DNA of 64,000 bases from Prostheceraeus crozeri (lineage: Eukaryota; Platyhelminthes; Polycladida; Euryleptidae), in NCBI GenBank assembly GCA_907163375.1, contig CAJQUW010001823.1, positions 55,987-119,986 on the forward strand, given 5' to 3'. Below are positions 34,401 to 46,159 of this stretch, one piece after another. Both the position numbers and the translations under genes were made by a program. Each line of letters opens with the position of its first letter. Position 1 is the stretch's first letter. The notes below the pieces were generated by a model. That model ran no database searches, was not told the DNA's origin, and worked only from the letters and a program-made list of their open reading frames with translations.

Positions 34401-34759
34401 ACACGTTCAACATCAAAATTGATGTGAAAAATGAATAAAGCAGTACATTTTATGTAGGAATCGCTAGAATAATGAAGTTGTCACCAAATATTTTAGCCAC
34501 AGCGACTTCTTGAAATTGATGAATATAAATATCTGAAAATTATCTTGGCGAAAAAAGATGGCGGATTTGTCGCCACTAAAAATACATTGGAGTAATGGGG
34601 AGTTTCCACACTTGATATATTTAAACACTTTGATTTTGATGTTGAATTTCTTCGCTGCTTAAATGATCCTGTTGAAACAAGCGTGGTGGAATCGCGATTA
34701 ATCCATAAGTGCCATCCTAAAATGAACAGACGTCATGAGACAACCGGAGCTATACTGCG

Positions 34760-34860
34760 TGTCTAACGAACCAGTCATTTTATTGCTGCCTTGCCTTGAG
34801 AAAGGGGCTGGACCCGAAACTTCGGCTGTGTATATATTTTTTATTCGTAATTATTTAGTG
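34760..34860 (+). repeat. Possible Penelope-like 3' end remnant
   Basis: CCTTGAGAAAGGGGCTGGAC followed by CCGAAACTTCGGC resembles the 'GA-GAA-G ... CCGAAAC' word common near ends of Penelope-like elements. There is no coding sequence beside it. Weak, by recognition only. Confidence 0.25.
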
Positions 34861-34987
34861 GCATTAAAATTACTCGGGAGAGAAAACTGATATTTTTCGC
34901 ATTATTGATTCAAGATATTTCATCGACTCATCCAAAGCAAATCGAATCATGAGAAATCACCTCCCGTTCGACGCCATCAATTATTGC

Positions 34988-36302
34988 CAGTATTGGGCAC
35001 TTGCGTCTCAATTTCCTTAAATCGGGTTGCGATTGCTGTTGAGGTCGCAATTTAGGTTCGAAAATCCGCCGCAATCGCAACTTTTTCGCTTAAACATTTA
35101 AACTAGACGTTTTCCTGTAAAACTTATTTTCTCGTTTTCGTCAAAGACTATCAATCTATTTGAAACTTTTCTTAATGAGAGCTGAGTCGCTTTTAAGCAT
35201 CTTGAGTTTGATGTTCCTATCAGTCGTGCAAATTCACTTTCCTTTTTTTTCTTGCTCTACCAATGAGCGATAAGAACGTTTTAGCCGCTGCATTTCATCC
35301 ACATTTTAAATTGAAATGGTTGCTGACAGAATGACATCTGCTATGAAGGCGAAGACCAAGATGCAAGAGGAACGTGAAGATAGTTCAGACAGTGATGATG
35401 ACGGAAGCAGGGCTTGTGAGGATGACTTCTTCAATTTTTCATCTTGTCCGAAAAATGAGGGGTATCTGAGGTGGTTAGAAAATGGCTCAAAGAATCAACT
35501 TTCAGCACAAAGATCCCACTGACATCCTCCATGTTTCCCTCTCCAGTCTTTATTGACTGCTTTATTCAGTTTAACACTGCTGCACTGTCAAGCGCAGCAG
35601 TTGAAAGGTTGTTTTCTCTCGCAAAAGAGATTTTGAGAGCGATGCTTTCTGACAGACATTTTGAAATGCTGACTGTAATGATGGGAAGCGCACGTGATAT
35701 GACGTAGAACTTTAATTTCATCTTTGATTGATTTCAATACTTCAACGTTTTGTTATGTTGCCCCATTACATAGATTATCGATGATGCAGGTAGTTCAGTT
35801 TCTAAGATGTATATGTGCTTACAGTACATTTTTGTCGTAATGTATCACATTAGTTATTTAGTTATGCTAACGATCTACTTCAAATTAAAGCTCATGATGC
35901 GTTCGTGCCTAGTCGGAAAGCACAGGCCTACAAATTTTCATTATAGTATGCAATGGATGATATATTGTTGTCTAAAGAATCCATACCCAAAAAAATGAGT
36001 GCAATAACTGCTGTATATATAGATGTTGCTATTGTCAAGCTTGTGGTAGATATTCTCATAAAGTAATTGCTAAGGGAGCTTGGCTGCATATAGAATGATA
36101 CGAGTCCCTTGAATTCGGTCTCGGATAGTAAGTAGGCCTACATATGCAACCTGTTAGGCTACCTATGTTAAGTAGGCCTACTACATGAGAATGCATCGCG
36201 CATGCTACATTTTATGCTCTGCTTGTAACTATCGTCTCCAGCAGTGAATTTTTCGAAGTTGCGATTTCGGCGCAATTTTTTATAGATGCGTGCCCAACAC
36301 TG
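34988..36302 (+). mobile_element. hAT deletion derivative with both ends
   Basis: Left tip CAGTATTGGGCACTTGCG at 34988; right tip, read inversely from 36302, CAGTGTTGGGCACGCAT. Flanking octamers are ATTATTGC (34980-34987) and CTTATTGC (36303-36310), one difference. CAGTGTTGGGC is a common hAT tip. Length is 1315 bp, far below an autonomous hAT. Only the 3' part of a transposase remains, at 35263-35706. Confidence 0.85.
35263..35706 (+). pseudogene. hAT transposase C-terminal remnant
   Basis: From ATG 35263 the frame reads MSDKNVLAAAFHPHFKLKWL, the 'HP-FKL-WL' block that precedes the dimerisation domain in hAT transposases. It then shifts frame to an acidic linker (SSDSDDDGSRACEDDFFNF). A further shift leads to FIQFNTAALSSAAVERLFSL and AMLSDRHFEMLTVM, the hAT C-terminal dimerisation region of ZBED5-like proteins. 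At least two frameshifts. The RNase-H catalytic residues upstream are missing from this derivative. Confidence 0.8.
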
Positions 36303-39300
36303 CTTATTGCTCTTTACTTCGCCAACCGGCCTTCTCAAAAGATACTGTTTTTGAAATATATATACATATCCTGTAGTGTGATGTTATGCTACATTGAAAT
36401 TCATGTACTGTGAGCAGTTTTGACTAAAGGATCCGTCTTCCGCAAAAAATGCACTGAAAGCTGCAGACTTCCAAGGCATTAATAATCACTACGAAAACTT
36501 TATGATTTTCAACTTTTGTGGTATTCACTTTCGTTAAACGATTTATCCGCCATAGTAAGGCAGCGGTTTCGTAATAAAATTCTGCTTCAACTGCGAGAGC
36601 AACAATTGCGCTGTGTTTTCCATTTATCCGCCTTCGTAGTACTTTTTTTCATCGTAGTTTTGTAGTTTCATCCGTAATAAATATTATTCTGCTTCTGTGG
36701 TCCACAGTTTTTGATCAGCCAAAAACTAAACGAAATTTCTTTAAATTATCCCAAGACAAATCTGACAGTAAAATTCTGGGTTTATCATTTTGCGATTATT
36801 ATCTGGAATGGTCAGTCACTTAATATTAGAGTGTCATAGCCAAAGTGTTGTCATAGCCAACAAGAACTTTCTCCATTCTCAACAAATTTCATTCATGTAC
36901 ACAGCAATTGAGCACCACACATGAATGGTGGAGTTCTTCTAGTTTTTTCTCTTATCACAGTGCTTCATAAACTTTGTAGTGCATCACTGACATCAGCACT
37001 CACTGCACTCTTGATCGAGTGGCTACCTTATTCAAAAATCAACTGTGGAAAGTAAGTAAATCTTAAACAAAACAAACCGAAGCCCATAATATAACATCGC
37101 TTTTCAGCAATGACATAATTGCATATGCCCTAATTCGATTCAAACTATTGATGAAAGGTATGAATTTATAAGTCGCCTGCAATCTGTCTCCGTTGGCAAG
37201 GACAAAAGTCCATCGAAGTCAAGAAAAAAATTGTATTTGTGCTTAGTCAAATTTTGTCTTGATTTTTCTCTCAACTTTGTCTTCGCATCATACGTATGGT
37301 TTACATTTATGTTGCAAATTGGGAAAGTTGTAATAAGATACTTTATTTAGCCACAAAGAGTAGTAGTCATAGCATATTTTAAGGAAATCTTGCTGGGCGG
37401 CATTGACCAAACGATTCATTAAGTAGGCCTAGGCCTACACATATGCCTACGTGATCCTACATGGATTATGCAACCTATTTTTCTAAGTGAGTTTTGCAGC
37501 AGCGAATTATCGCAGGTTAAATGAATTCTCTCAAGTTATATCAGTATCACATCCATAAATGATTATCACACAAAAGCGTTCATTGTCAAATCCAAATTCG
37601 AATTGATTGTATAAGACTTACATATGAAGTTCAATATTAAAAGACAATGCTATCGCTTTGGATCACTTTTGCAAGGAAACATTTGCTTATTATATTTATA
37701 AGAATCTATGACCATCGGAAGCAAGCTCCATAGTTGTCAAAAATCAACATCATCTTGTTGCAGAATTCAAGATTTAAACAGTTTTCTTGAGATTGAATGT
37801 AGAATTTTCGGTTTTAGAGGATGAAACTCGCTCTAGTGCAAATGTATTTCAACTAAGGAATGCAACATGGAGTGGTTATTGCGCAAGTTGAAGTTTGTGC
37901 TCACTTTGGAAGACATTAACTTTATTAGGAAAGCAATTATCATATAGAACGTTGGACTGTAAAATATAAAATAAATTCATGGTAATTTGAATTCGCATCA
38001 GCTCGTTCTTACGGTGCTCAATACCACACAAACATAAGCAATGCTAATGAGCTTTAGTGAGATGTCCATTTTCTTATTCCTGTACATTTGTTCCTGTAGA
38101 ATGTAAGCTCATCAATTCGTAAAATTTTGAAAGCCATCTAAAAGTTTCCCAATCTTAATCTTTAAGGAACGACTTTAGACAGTTACTGACACATCGACAA
38201 TTTAAATAATATCAAATCTTCTCGACCACCCGAAAGCGGTCCTTCTATCAGCTCGAAAGATTCGATCACTTGATCTCACTATTGTCAGAGATCCGGCATT
38301 GCTAATGGGCGTATCTGGGTTTCTTTTTTGTAAGTGTATGAATTGGTTCAAGACGTCTACCGCAACACGTGTAATTTGCCAGGTCAATTATTCATCCACC
38401 AAAGTCTTAAAAAACCAATGGCTTCAAACTTTTCCAAACAAGTAGGTTACGACTTTAAGCTAGTGATGTCCAGTTTTTTAACGTGAACTCCTTGTTATGT
38501 ATTAGCACTTCGACTATTCTATGTAAATGCTCAGCAAAGCGGATCTCATGAAATTTTGAGAACCGTTTGACTGAGTTGTATCAATCCATTTCCTTTCCAT
38601 GAATGCGAAGATCATCTTCACGAAATGGTGATGCCCTGAAATAGACTGCAATTCCACAAACATCAGCTACTCAGTGCCGAAGCTCCGGTTCAGTTGAATG
38701 GCTTCGAAGGAAAGATCACTTCACTGCGCAATATACTAAATTGTAATTGGCGGGAGTTCGTGCAAGAAATTAGCAAGCAAGGCCAGAAACCTACTATGTT
38801 CCCAGCACTAGCACCCTCGCCATCTGTTGTTGTTCCCACCAATTTGAGGCACACCTGTTCGAGTCCAGAATCTTACAATTTATCAAGAAATGAGGCAGTC
38901 CTCTCGCCCCTCGACCTTCGTTCGCTATGACATTCACCACGAAATCCGGAGATCATTCCATGTCCTTCTTTCAGCAATCTAGTTTAACTCACAAGGATGC
39001 TGTCGGCGTTGTACTTATCGACCGATTTGTCCAATGGAATATTGAAGCAGTACCAATTTTCTACTTTGTCCCTCTGATTGTCGCAATTTAATTTCATTGT
39101 GACTCCTACCATTTCCGACTTAGAAGTAATTGGTCTGACTTAGTGAAGCGGCGACGAGTCTTGTTGAAGTGAAATAAAGGCTCAACATGGCGCTATGTGA
39201 GAGGCATCACATGGATATGAATTAGCTTAGAGTTCTTGTCATGCAATTAATACGTACATCTATGGTCAGTAATTGAATAATTTCTTGCTTATGCGCTCAT

Positions 39301-40054
39301 AACCCAAGGTCGAGGATCCGTGAAATCCAAGGTAGTGAAATTAGGTGATTGCATACAATATCATCAAACTATCATTGAATTCAGATACGAGGCGATGTCA
39401 ATGCATGCGCATGCGGTATCGTGCATCTAGAAAGAATCATATTGAGATTGAATGATGGAAATATGTTAAAGCGAAAATATGCTATGGTAGTAGTAAGTAT
39501 ACTGTAAGTCGCTGGATACGAAAATTACATACAAACACATACCAAGTTTACATACAATTTGAGGCCATTTACTTTCGTATGGCTTTATGTCATATGGCAA
39601 AAAAATGTGAAAGTGTGGTATTATCTTTGCAACTTGTCTATGTATCTCAAACATTATAAAGTGTCTTTATTTCGATTGATAATAAATACCTTTAGTATAG
39701 TGTATGTAAATTTCGAACAAAGATTAAGTCTCGTAGTTTTTACTCTCATGACTGTGAGCACTATGATTGAGTGGTGCGTAGCAGAAGCAACAGGGTACTT
39801 AGTTTCTCAGATAAATGGGTAAATGAAAGGCATGCGAAGTTTGCATGCATGAACACTATCATAGCGACGCGAATTTCAAAATGTTATAGAAACCTTTGGT
39901 TGAAAAAGTTGGTAGAAGCTGTGCATAAGCCATAGATTGAGAGCAAAGTATTGACGAATGTTCAAGTTGTGACGTAATAAAAATGTTGATAAATTCATCA
40001 GTACGAATGCACCGTCGATCAATAAACTGATGAAATGTACTTTACCTTGAAAAT
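36303..40054. other. Gene-free stretch (putative intron)
   Basis: No gene recognised. TAGGCCTAC words cluster near 37425-37445. A frame at 38694-38930 and the stretch to 39170 look slightly less random than their surroundings but have no domain and no good splice borders. Confidence 0.4.
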
Positions 40055-40702
40055 GAAAAGCGGACCACGTAGGTTATGTCGAAATTCAATCGATTCTCAT
40101 GCCTTCCAATCGTGTCGCACATCAACGTGTCATACATAATTGGAAGATCTGCATTCTCAAGTTTCAAATGAGCTTTGACTAACTTGCATCCGTTGTTGTA
40201 TTTGCTGAACAATTGTCAAAATATTAAAATCGTTCAACATACAAATCGTAACTTTCCAACAAGAAAACATGTGAGCATGATAGTGAATCAGGCAAGAGGT
40301 GAACGAGCATTTTCTCTGCTTTTTTTGATATATTGGTCATCGAAATCGGCTAATCAGGGATAGAAATAATGATATCGCGAAATTATCGCAAAATCGTGAT
40401 TTTAATGGCTGAAAAAGTCATTTTGTCATTTTTCATCAAAACTTTTAGTGTTGGCATCTTTAGAATCCTTGCGATGTAGGGGTAGGAATATGTTAGTTTT
40501 TTCACATCAGCTCAATAGTTCTGATTTCCATAATTTGACAATTGTTCAGCAAGCACAATATCGGATGCAAGTTCATCATACCTCATTTGAAACCTGAGAC
40601 TGCACGCTTTTTAATGATGCATGACACGTTGATGTGGCGACACGATTTAAAGGCGGGAGAATCGATTGAATTTCGACGCAATTTATGTGGTCCGCTTTTT
40701 GT
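40055..40702. mobile_element. 648-bp foldback element
   Basis: The left arm 40055-40221 (AAAAGCGGACCACGTAGG ... GAACAATTGTCAAAAT) is mirrored by the right arm 40532-40702 (ATTTGACAATTGTTC ... GTGGTCCGCTTTTTGTG), about 75-80 % alike. A third, single arm lies at 49985-50135. No coding sequence was recognised between the arms. Confidence 0.75.
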
Positions 40703-41929
40703 GATCAGTTCCGTGTAATAACATGCCTCAATGTCTCTTTTAACCATAAGCGCACATCATTCACAGTACATAAATAAACGGTGCATTCACTGAGTTATGG
40801 TAGAAATATAGTGGCATAAAACCATGGATTCATATTTTATAGTATTGTGATATAGAAATCCATTATTTGTATATATTGCGTGACAAAAAATCTTGACACT
40901 TAGAATTACAGGAACCATTGCTTTCATTAATCAAGCAACGTCAAAGCCTTTAATTATGAAACTTTATTTCATGAACATGAAATCAATTCAGGCGCATAGC
41001 ATTGCGTCAAGCACCAATTCTATTGTTCACTTCACATATTCACAGAGAATATCCTATCTCTCTTGCCCAATGCATTCCCATTGTTCTACCAATCTTTCGA
41101 AAAGTGATTCGACATTGAAAGATCCATTAGAAATCCATGAGATCAAAAAGATTCAAGTCACCATAATTTCGCAAGCATGGGAAGTTAAAACATAATTGCT
41201 ATTTGTTTGACTTATCTGACGGTCTAAACCTTATCTAAGCAATTATTGAAGACTTGACAACATGAAAAGTGACAGCCGTAACTGAAATAATTGAAATAAA
41301 AGAATAACACGTAAGTTAAAAGAGAGACAGTGTTGCATAATCTTCACAAACTATTTCTTAGATTTCTTCAAATAATCAACTTCAAGTAAGATACTTTTTA
41401 AATGTTGATTGTTGACGAACGAGCAATTTATGGGCATCTTTTACAACAATCGGATAAATTTTTTTAACATTACCTGCTACTTGTTTCCAATAGAAATATG
41501 GATGTGGGAATATTTAGATTAATTTTTAACCTAGATCAAGAACAGAAGACGTAGGTCATAAAAGAACTGTTGGACATGCATAGAAAAGTGCTTTATACTG
41601 GGAATTAGTAAGTATCGCAATCAACATTGATTGAATCAAATTTGAAGATTGAATGTCAAGTATTTTCGACTATTCATATGACTCAATGATCACTAACGCT
41701 TTCAGTTGCTAAGAAAATCATTTATGAACTTTGCTTGGGAAATGCTAACTGATTCTAAAAGTAAATCACTCCATGGGCTCTGCCTTGCATTTTTTCGAAA
41801 ATACCTTACAATGTATCTGTCCTTGACATTTCAGATCTGAATGGGACGAGTTGCAGCTTCACGATCCATAAATAGGTTCTCCAGTATAGCATTCTGCAAA
41901 CTTGGGTTGATGGAATACAAAAATTTTCT
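40703..41929. other. Gene-free stretch (putative intron)
   Basis: No gene recognised. GTGACAAAAAATCTTGACAC near 40881 resembles a transposon tip, but no partner is seen. The 100-codon frame at 40893-41195 has no domain. Confidence 0.4.
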
Positions 41930-43277
41930 ATCATTGTACTTTGATCTTCGTTAAAATTATAAAATTTAAAATATGGTCTTTTGACGCACTTTTATTATTA
42001 TTTACTTTGAAATATAGTTCACCGATCCGGCCTTGTCAATCAAACACAAATGAATGATCGGGTTTGAAATTTGTACATATTGTATATAAATGTACAGCAG
42101 ATCATAGATTATGATGGATCTGAGAGTAACGAACTGCAAAAACATTAAATATCATTGCACACTTTGACACAATTTGATGTCTATCAATTTCTTTGGATGG
42201 ATAGACTTGGCAAATTTGGCTGGTTCCATTCAGTTTTATTGTTTATTAATTTGATGTTCTCTTTGCATTTCTTTCTAATTTCTACACCTTCCGCAATTTG
42301 TCTTTTCATCGCATTATTGTGGTACATTCCCGTCACATTCATAATAAATTCTTGATTTTCTCCGCCATGCTGTTCTTTGCAATGTCTCCATAATACAGAT
42401 GTTTCCTGCTTTTCTAACAATTGTCTCATATGTTCATTTCCTCTCATCTTTGCGTTTCTTGATGTTTCTCCTACATATACTGTGTGACACTTCTTGCATT
42501 CCATATCGTATGCAACACTCACTGCTTGACAATTTCCTTTTCCTTCAGATGCACAAACTAACCATTCTGTCGTACATTTATTCTTTCTAAATGGATTCGA
42601 TCTCTGTAACTTCGATTTTATCGTTGCTCCTGTTTCCTCATTAACTTCTTTTTTCAATCCAATTTTCTTTATTTCTTCTTCACATTCCTTCTTTAAAATA
42701 GAATTAGGCGTTGCTGGTATGAATAACAAACTTTTGTTATCACTCTTTTGATACCACTCTTTTGATCTTTCTTTCTTTTTCTTTTCTCTTCAGAAAAGCA
42801 GGAAACATCTGTATTATGGAGACATTGCAAAGAACAGCATGGCGGAGAAAATCAAGAATTTATTATGAATGTGACGGGAATGTACCACAATAATGCGATG
42901 AAAAGACAAATTGCGGAAGGTGTAGAAATTAGAAAGAAATGCAAAGAGAACATCAAATTAATAAACAATAAAACTGAATGGAACCAGCCAAATTTGCCAA
43001 GTCTATCCATCCAAAGAAATTGATAGACATCAAATTGTGTCAAAGTGTGCAATGATATTTAATGTTTTTGCAGTTCGTTACTCTCAGATCCATCATAATC
43101 TATGATCTGCTGTACATGTATATACAATATGTACAAATTTCAAACCCGATCATTCATTTGTGTTTGATTGACAAGGCCGGATCGGTGAACTATATTTCAA
43201 AGTAAATAATAATAAAAGTGCGTCAAAAGACCATATTTTAAATTTTACAATTTTAACGAAGATCAAAGTACAATGAT
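41930..43277. repeat. 486-bp nearly perfect inverted duplication of a Penelope-like element tail
   Basis: The left arm 41930-42415 and right arm 42792-43277 are inverse copies; the one difference I saw by eye is near the TATATAAATGTACA word. The 376-bp centre belongs to the same element copy as the left arm. Outward ends read ATCATTGTACTTTGATC. The arms contain the C-terminal code and 3' flank of a Penelope-like element. The near identity implies a recent event. Confidence 0.92.
42184..42729 (-). CDS. Penelope-like element C-terminus with GIY-YIG endonuclease
   Basis: A frame of about 180 residues, leftward. CTTEWLVCASEG and VAYDMECKKCHTVYVGETSR form the start of a GIY-YIG nuclease, with Tyr-Val-Gly and the conserved Arg. 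RGNEHMRQLLEKQETSVLWR and HCKEQHGGENQEFIMNVTG continue it (His and Glu as expected). The end, EGVEIRKKCKENIKLINNKTEWNQPNLP, is the usual tail of these proteins. The reverse transcriptase part that should lie upstream is absent, so the copy is 5'-truncated. In intact elements the GIY-YIG nuclease nicks target DNA for reverse transcription. The last two thirds are repeated inversely at 42792-43052. Confidence 0.85.
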   Translation of the reverse strand: MLFIPATPNSILKKECEEEIKKIGLKKEVNEETGATIKSKLQRSNPFRKNKCTTEWLVCASEGKGNCQAVSVAYDMECKKCHTVYVGETSRNAKMRGNEHMRQLLEKQETSVLWRHCKEQHGGENQEFIMNVTGMYHNNAMKRQIAEGVEIRKKCKENIKLINNKTEWNQPNLPSLSIQRN

Positions 43278-44575
43278 TTCGAAGTCTTTTTTCACCAGAG
43301 TGAAAATATTAACAAAAAATAAAAAATTTCTATGTTGTCGGAAAATGACCCCATCTAGCCTACATGTAGCTGAAGTTTTGTGACGTTTGATTCATATCTA
43401 CTGATTTAAGACAAATTTGAAAACGAAGAGAGATGGCTCATAAGTATTCTCATCTTTTCAACTTCAATTTCCCGTCAAATGAAATAACACAGAAAATACA
43501 ATAATTCAGTTCAATCAATCATTACTAAACCTCGTGTGAGCATCGATGCATTGTCAGATTAGAGATTTACATAGAACAGTTCCGCAGGAATGTTGAATGT
43601 TCCAGTGTTGAAAGTGCTTGATTGACTGATAGAAGGTATGTTGTCACAACATTCACAATACCAGCAAGAATTTACTCGGTGAAATTTTTTAGCTTACGCG
43701 GCATGAATCAGTAAGACTTAGTCTCTAGTAGGTTTACAGGAAGACTTAGTCAAAATAAATAGAAGCTCGCCAAGCCGCTGGTCCAGAAAAATTCCATTCT
43801 TCCGAATCCGATCTCAGTTTAACGAATCACTATCAATGTAATATTACCGTTCAAGATATTGAAACGCAATATGTTATGAGGCTGAGGGGCCGTCGGGCAT
43901 TGCGATTCAATCTCGTGAATAGTAAGATCATTGTGTTGAGGTGCATGGAAGTCTAACTGCTCAAAAAATAACTTTTATTGTCTCCGGGAGCATGATTTAG
44001 ATATCCTATCATTTTATTTTGGCTGTAAAGCAGATTGTATTTCACTCTCGGTGGCTTTGGAGGTCATAAAAATAATTGAAATGAGTTTGAAATGCATTAT
44101 TGCCCGGAATTGGAGGGTATATAATGCACCATTATATGCCGCCAATTTCACATAGAATTCTCCAGCTTGAGAATCCATTAATGAATGAATTAGTAAACTG
44201 ATATTTCAAATCATTTTTAGAAAGCCGAAAGCAGATTATTGCCCGCGCGGGAAATAATATTTACTCCAATTCACGGGAAGGGGCATAATCTATGAACATT
44301 ATGGGCGAGTTTTGACCGGCTTAGTATATAGATCTGAGAATAGATATTTACAATATTGGTCAGGCTAAATTTCTATTCAAATATTCTTGATAATCACAGA
44401 CATGTCAATCACAGTCTGTCATTGATCATCATAGCACGTCGCCAGATAAAATTCTCAACCCAACTCGTGCATAAGATTGCTTCATTATAGCATTCTAACT
44501 CTCTAGATTTAAATAGCCATCGCCCTACGGGCTCGGGCATTTAAGATATCTAACTCGTGAAATGCAGTAATGAAG
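43278..44575. other. Gene-free stretch (putative intron)
   Basis: No gene recognised. GCCCGCGCGGGAAATAAT near 44240 and CGCCCTACGGGCTCGGGC near 44520 are small GC-rich stems in AT-rich DNA. Confidence 0.4.
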
Positions 44576-44658
44576 ATATATTACCTTTCAAATGACAGCC
44601 TAAATCGTCGGCGCGCAGCGCCAGACGATTTAGGCTGATCATTTGAAAGGTAATATAT
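44576..44658. repeat. Near-perfect 83-bp hairpin
   Basis: ATATATTACCTTTCAAATGA, then CAGCCTAAATCGTC and GGCGC, are mirrored around a GC-rich loop with only two single-base bulges. Arms are about 38 nt. Confidence 0.85.
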
Positions 44659-44885
44659 GCATTGTTACTGAACTAAAAATCTATGACATCAAAAATCCAA
44701 GATTTTGATCTGTAAATGACTAAACTCTATGATGATTTTCTACATAACCCATGCTGCTCAGAACATTAAAGCATGTCAAGCATGAGATATCTACTAATCA
44801 TAATTGTAAATCATAGGAATCTCCTCAATGCCATTTTCACTGGGAACGCGAAGATGGATGGTGAAATGCTCCTACATCAATGGTA

Positions 44886-45003
44886 TTACCATGGACGTCT
44901 AGATATCTATAATTTACTTCAGCTTTCATAGTAATTTAGAAGTCCATGGTATTACATAGCAAATTAGACGGCCTAAATCATGGCAATTAAGGCCGTCTAA
45001 TTT
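44886..45003. repeat. Nested hairpins
   Basis: GGTATTACCATGGACGTCTA (near 44881) pairs with TAGAAGTCCATGGTATTAC (near 44937). AAATTAGACGGCCT (44961) pairs perfectly with AGGCCGTCTAATTT (ending 45003). No gene seen. Confidence 0.7.
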
Positions 45004-45296
45004 GGAATTGGAGATATATAAACGACTTTCATAGAAAAATAACATGTGAAATATCGGCTGACAACCCCACTTACTCAGTAACAATGAAGCAATCATGCAC
45101 TAGTTGCGTAAATAACTATTCTTAGGAAAAAAACTATTCTTGAACTGCAACATACCTCTCATTGCAGTTCAAGAAATGATATCCACAAGCATTTGGGGAT
45201 TAAGACTCCTAGATACATAACACCTGGACTGAAAGCTGAGATTCATCTGTACGCAAGACGGCCGATTTGACTCTGACAGCAGATTGAGAAATATAT

Positions 45297-45665
45297 TAGT
45301 TTTCAAATGAAAGTGAGATGATTTAAGAAAAAGGCTGGACATCAGCAGAATATGGGATTGCAACCAACTGATCATCGTTGACTGAATGTGGAAAATTGAC
45401 AGTATTAAATGGAACAATAGCGTTTGACAGTTTGATTTGTGCTATGTACAAAGTGCGTAAAATTGTGGTGAGTGGAGACGGCATCAGCAACGGCATCTTG
45501 AATCTACATCAGTCACTAATGTAGAAAGTGTCCTATCCCGCCTTGATTCAGGACCTATTTAGGTGTGGAATATTAGTTTTCAAGTGAAAACGAGATGATT
45601 TAAGATAAAGAAGTTGAAGTTTCTGGAAATCAGAAGTATCTAGGATTGCAACCAACTGATAATCG
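45297..45665 (+). repeat. Two diverged direct repeats
   Basis: TTAGTTTTCAAATGAAAGTG ... GGATTGCAACCAACTGATCATCG (from about 45297) recurs from about 45572 with substitutions and small insertions. The surrounding sequence to 46160 looks like further diverged copies. Identity unknown. Confidence 0.5.
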
Positions 45666-46159
45666 CTTTCTCCCTAATGAAGGACATTGAAAAGCTGATG
45701 CGTTGAACTATTTCATCCACCAGAGTTGAGATTTTGAATTTTTTGAAAATTACCTCAAATAACTTTACCGTCGTTATCACACCACATTGTGTTGGTCAAG
45801 AAAATGTCGCTTTATCCTCTCAATTGTACGTACAGCGAAAAACAAACTCTCTGTATGCTTTATGTCAATCCACTTAGGATCTGTATTATTGTGTTGAGTC
45901 GCAGTTTGGTGCCAGAGAACCAATTTTTAGTCTCACGACTATCATTATGGACTATGCAGTCACAAAACACTCGATGTGGTATTCACACTTCATGTGGAAT
46001 CCAGTTCGCAGAAAAACTGAATGTGACTCAAAATTATCTATATGATCGAAAGATAAACATCTCGCACAACAACCAAGTTACTGAAGAATTCCTACTAAAC
46101 TTTTGTTTTTTCCGTTTCCGTAGAAGTCGATGCTTAAAACCATGGACATCTATATTCTA

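Larger units (their letters stand above)
26063..34987. other. Putative long intron, left part; no gene seen
   Basis: AT-rich with only short frames lacking domains. It contains an orphan hAT end (28795-28912) and the second copy of a dispersed repeat (31361-31475). TTTTCCGCGGCGGAAAA near 29570 is a palindrome of unknown meaning. Confidence 0.45.

Noticed and set aside
38694-39170. Possible coding stretch
   Set aside because: Several frames are interrupted, splice borders are poor and no family was recognised.
42155-43052. Two identical 66-residue ORFs
   Set aside because: They are the antisense reading of the two arms of the Penelope-like palindrome.
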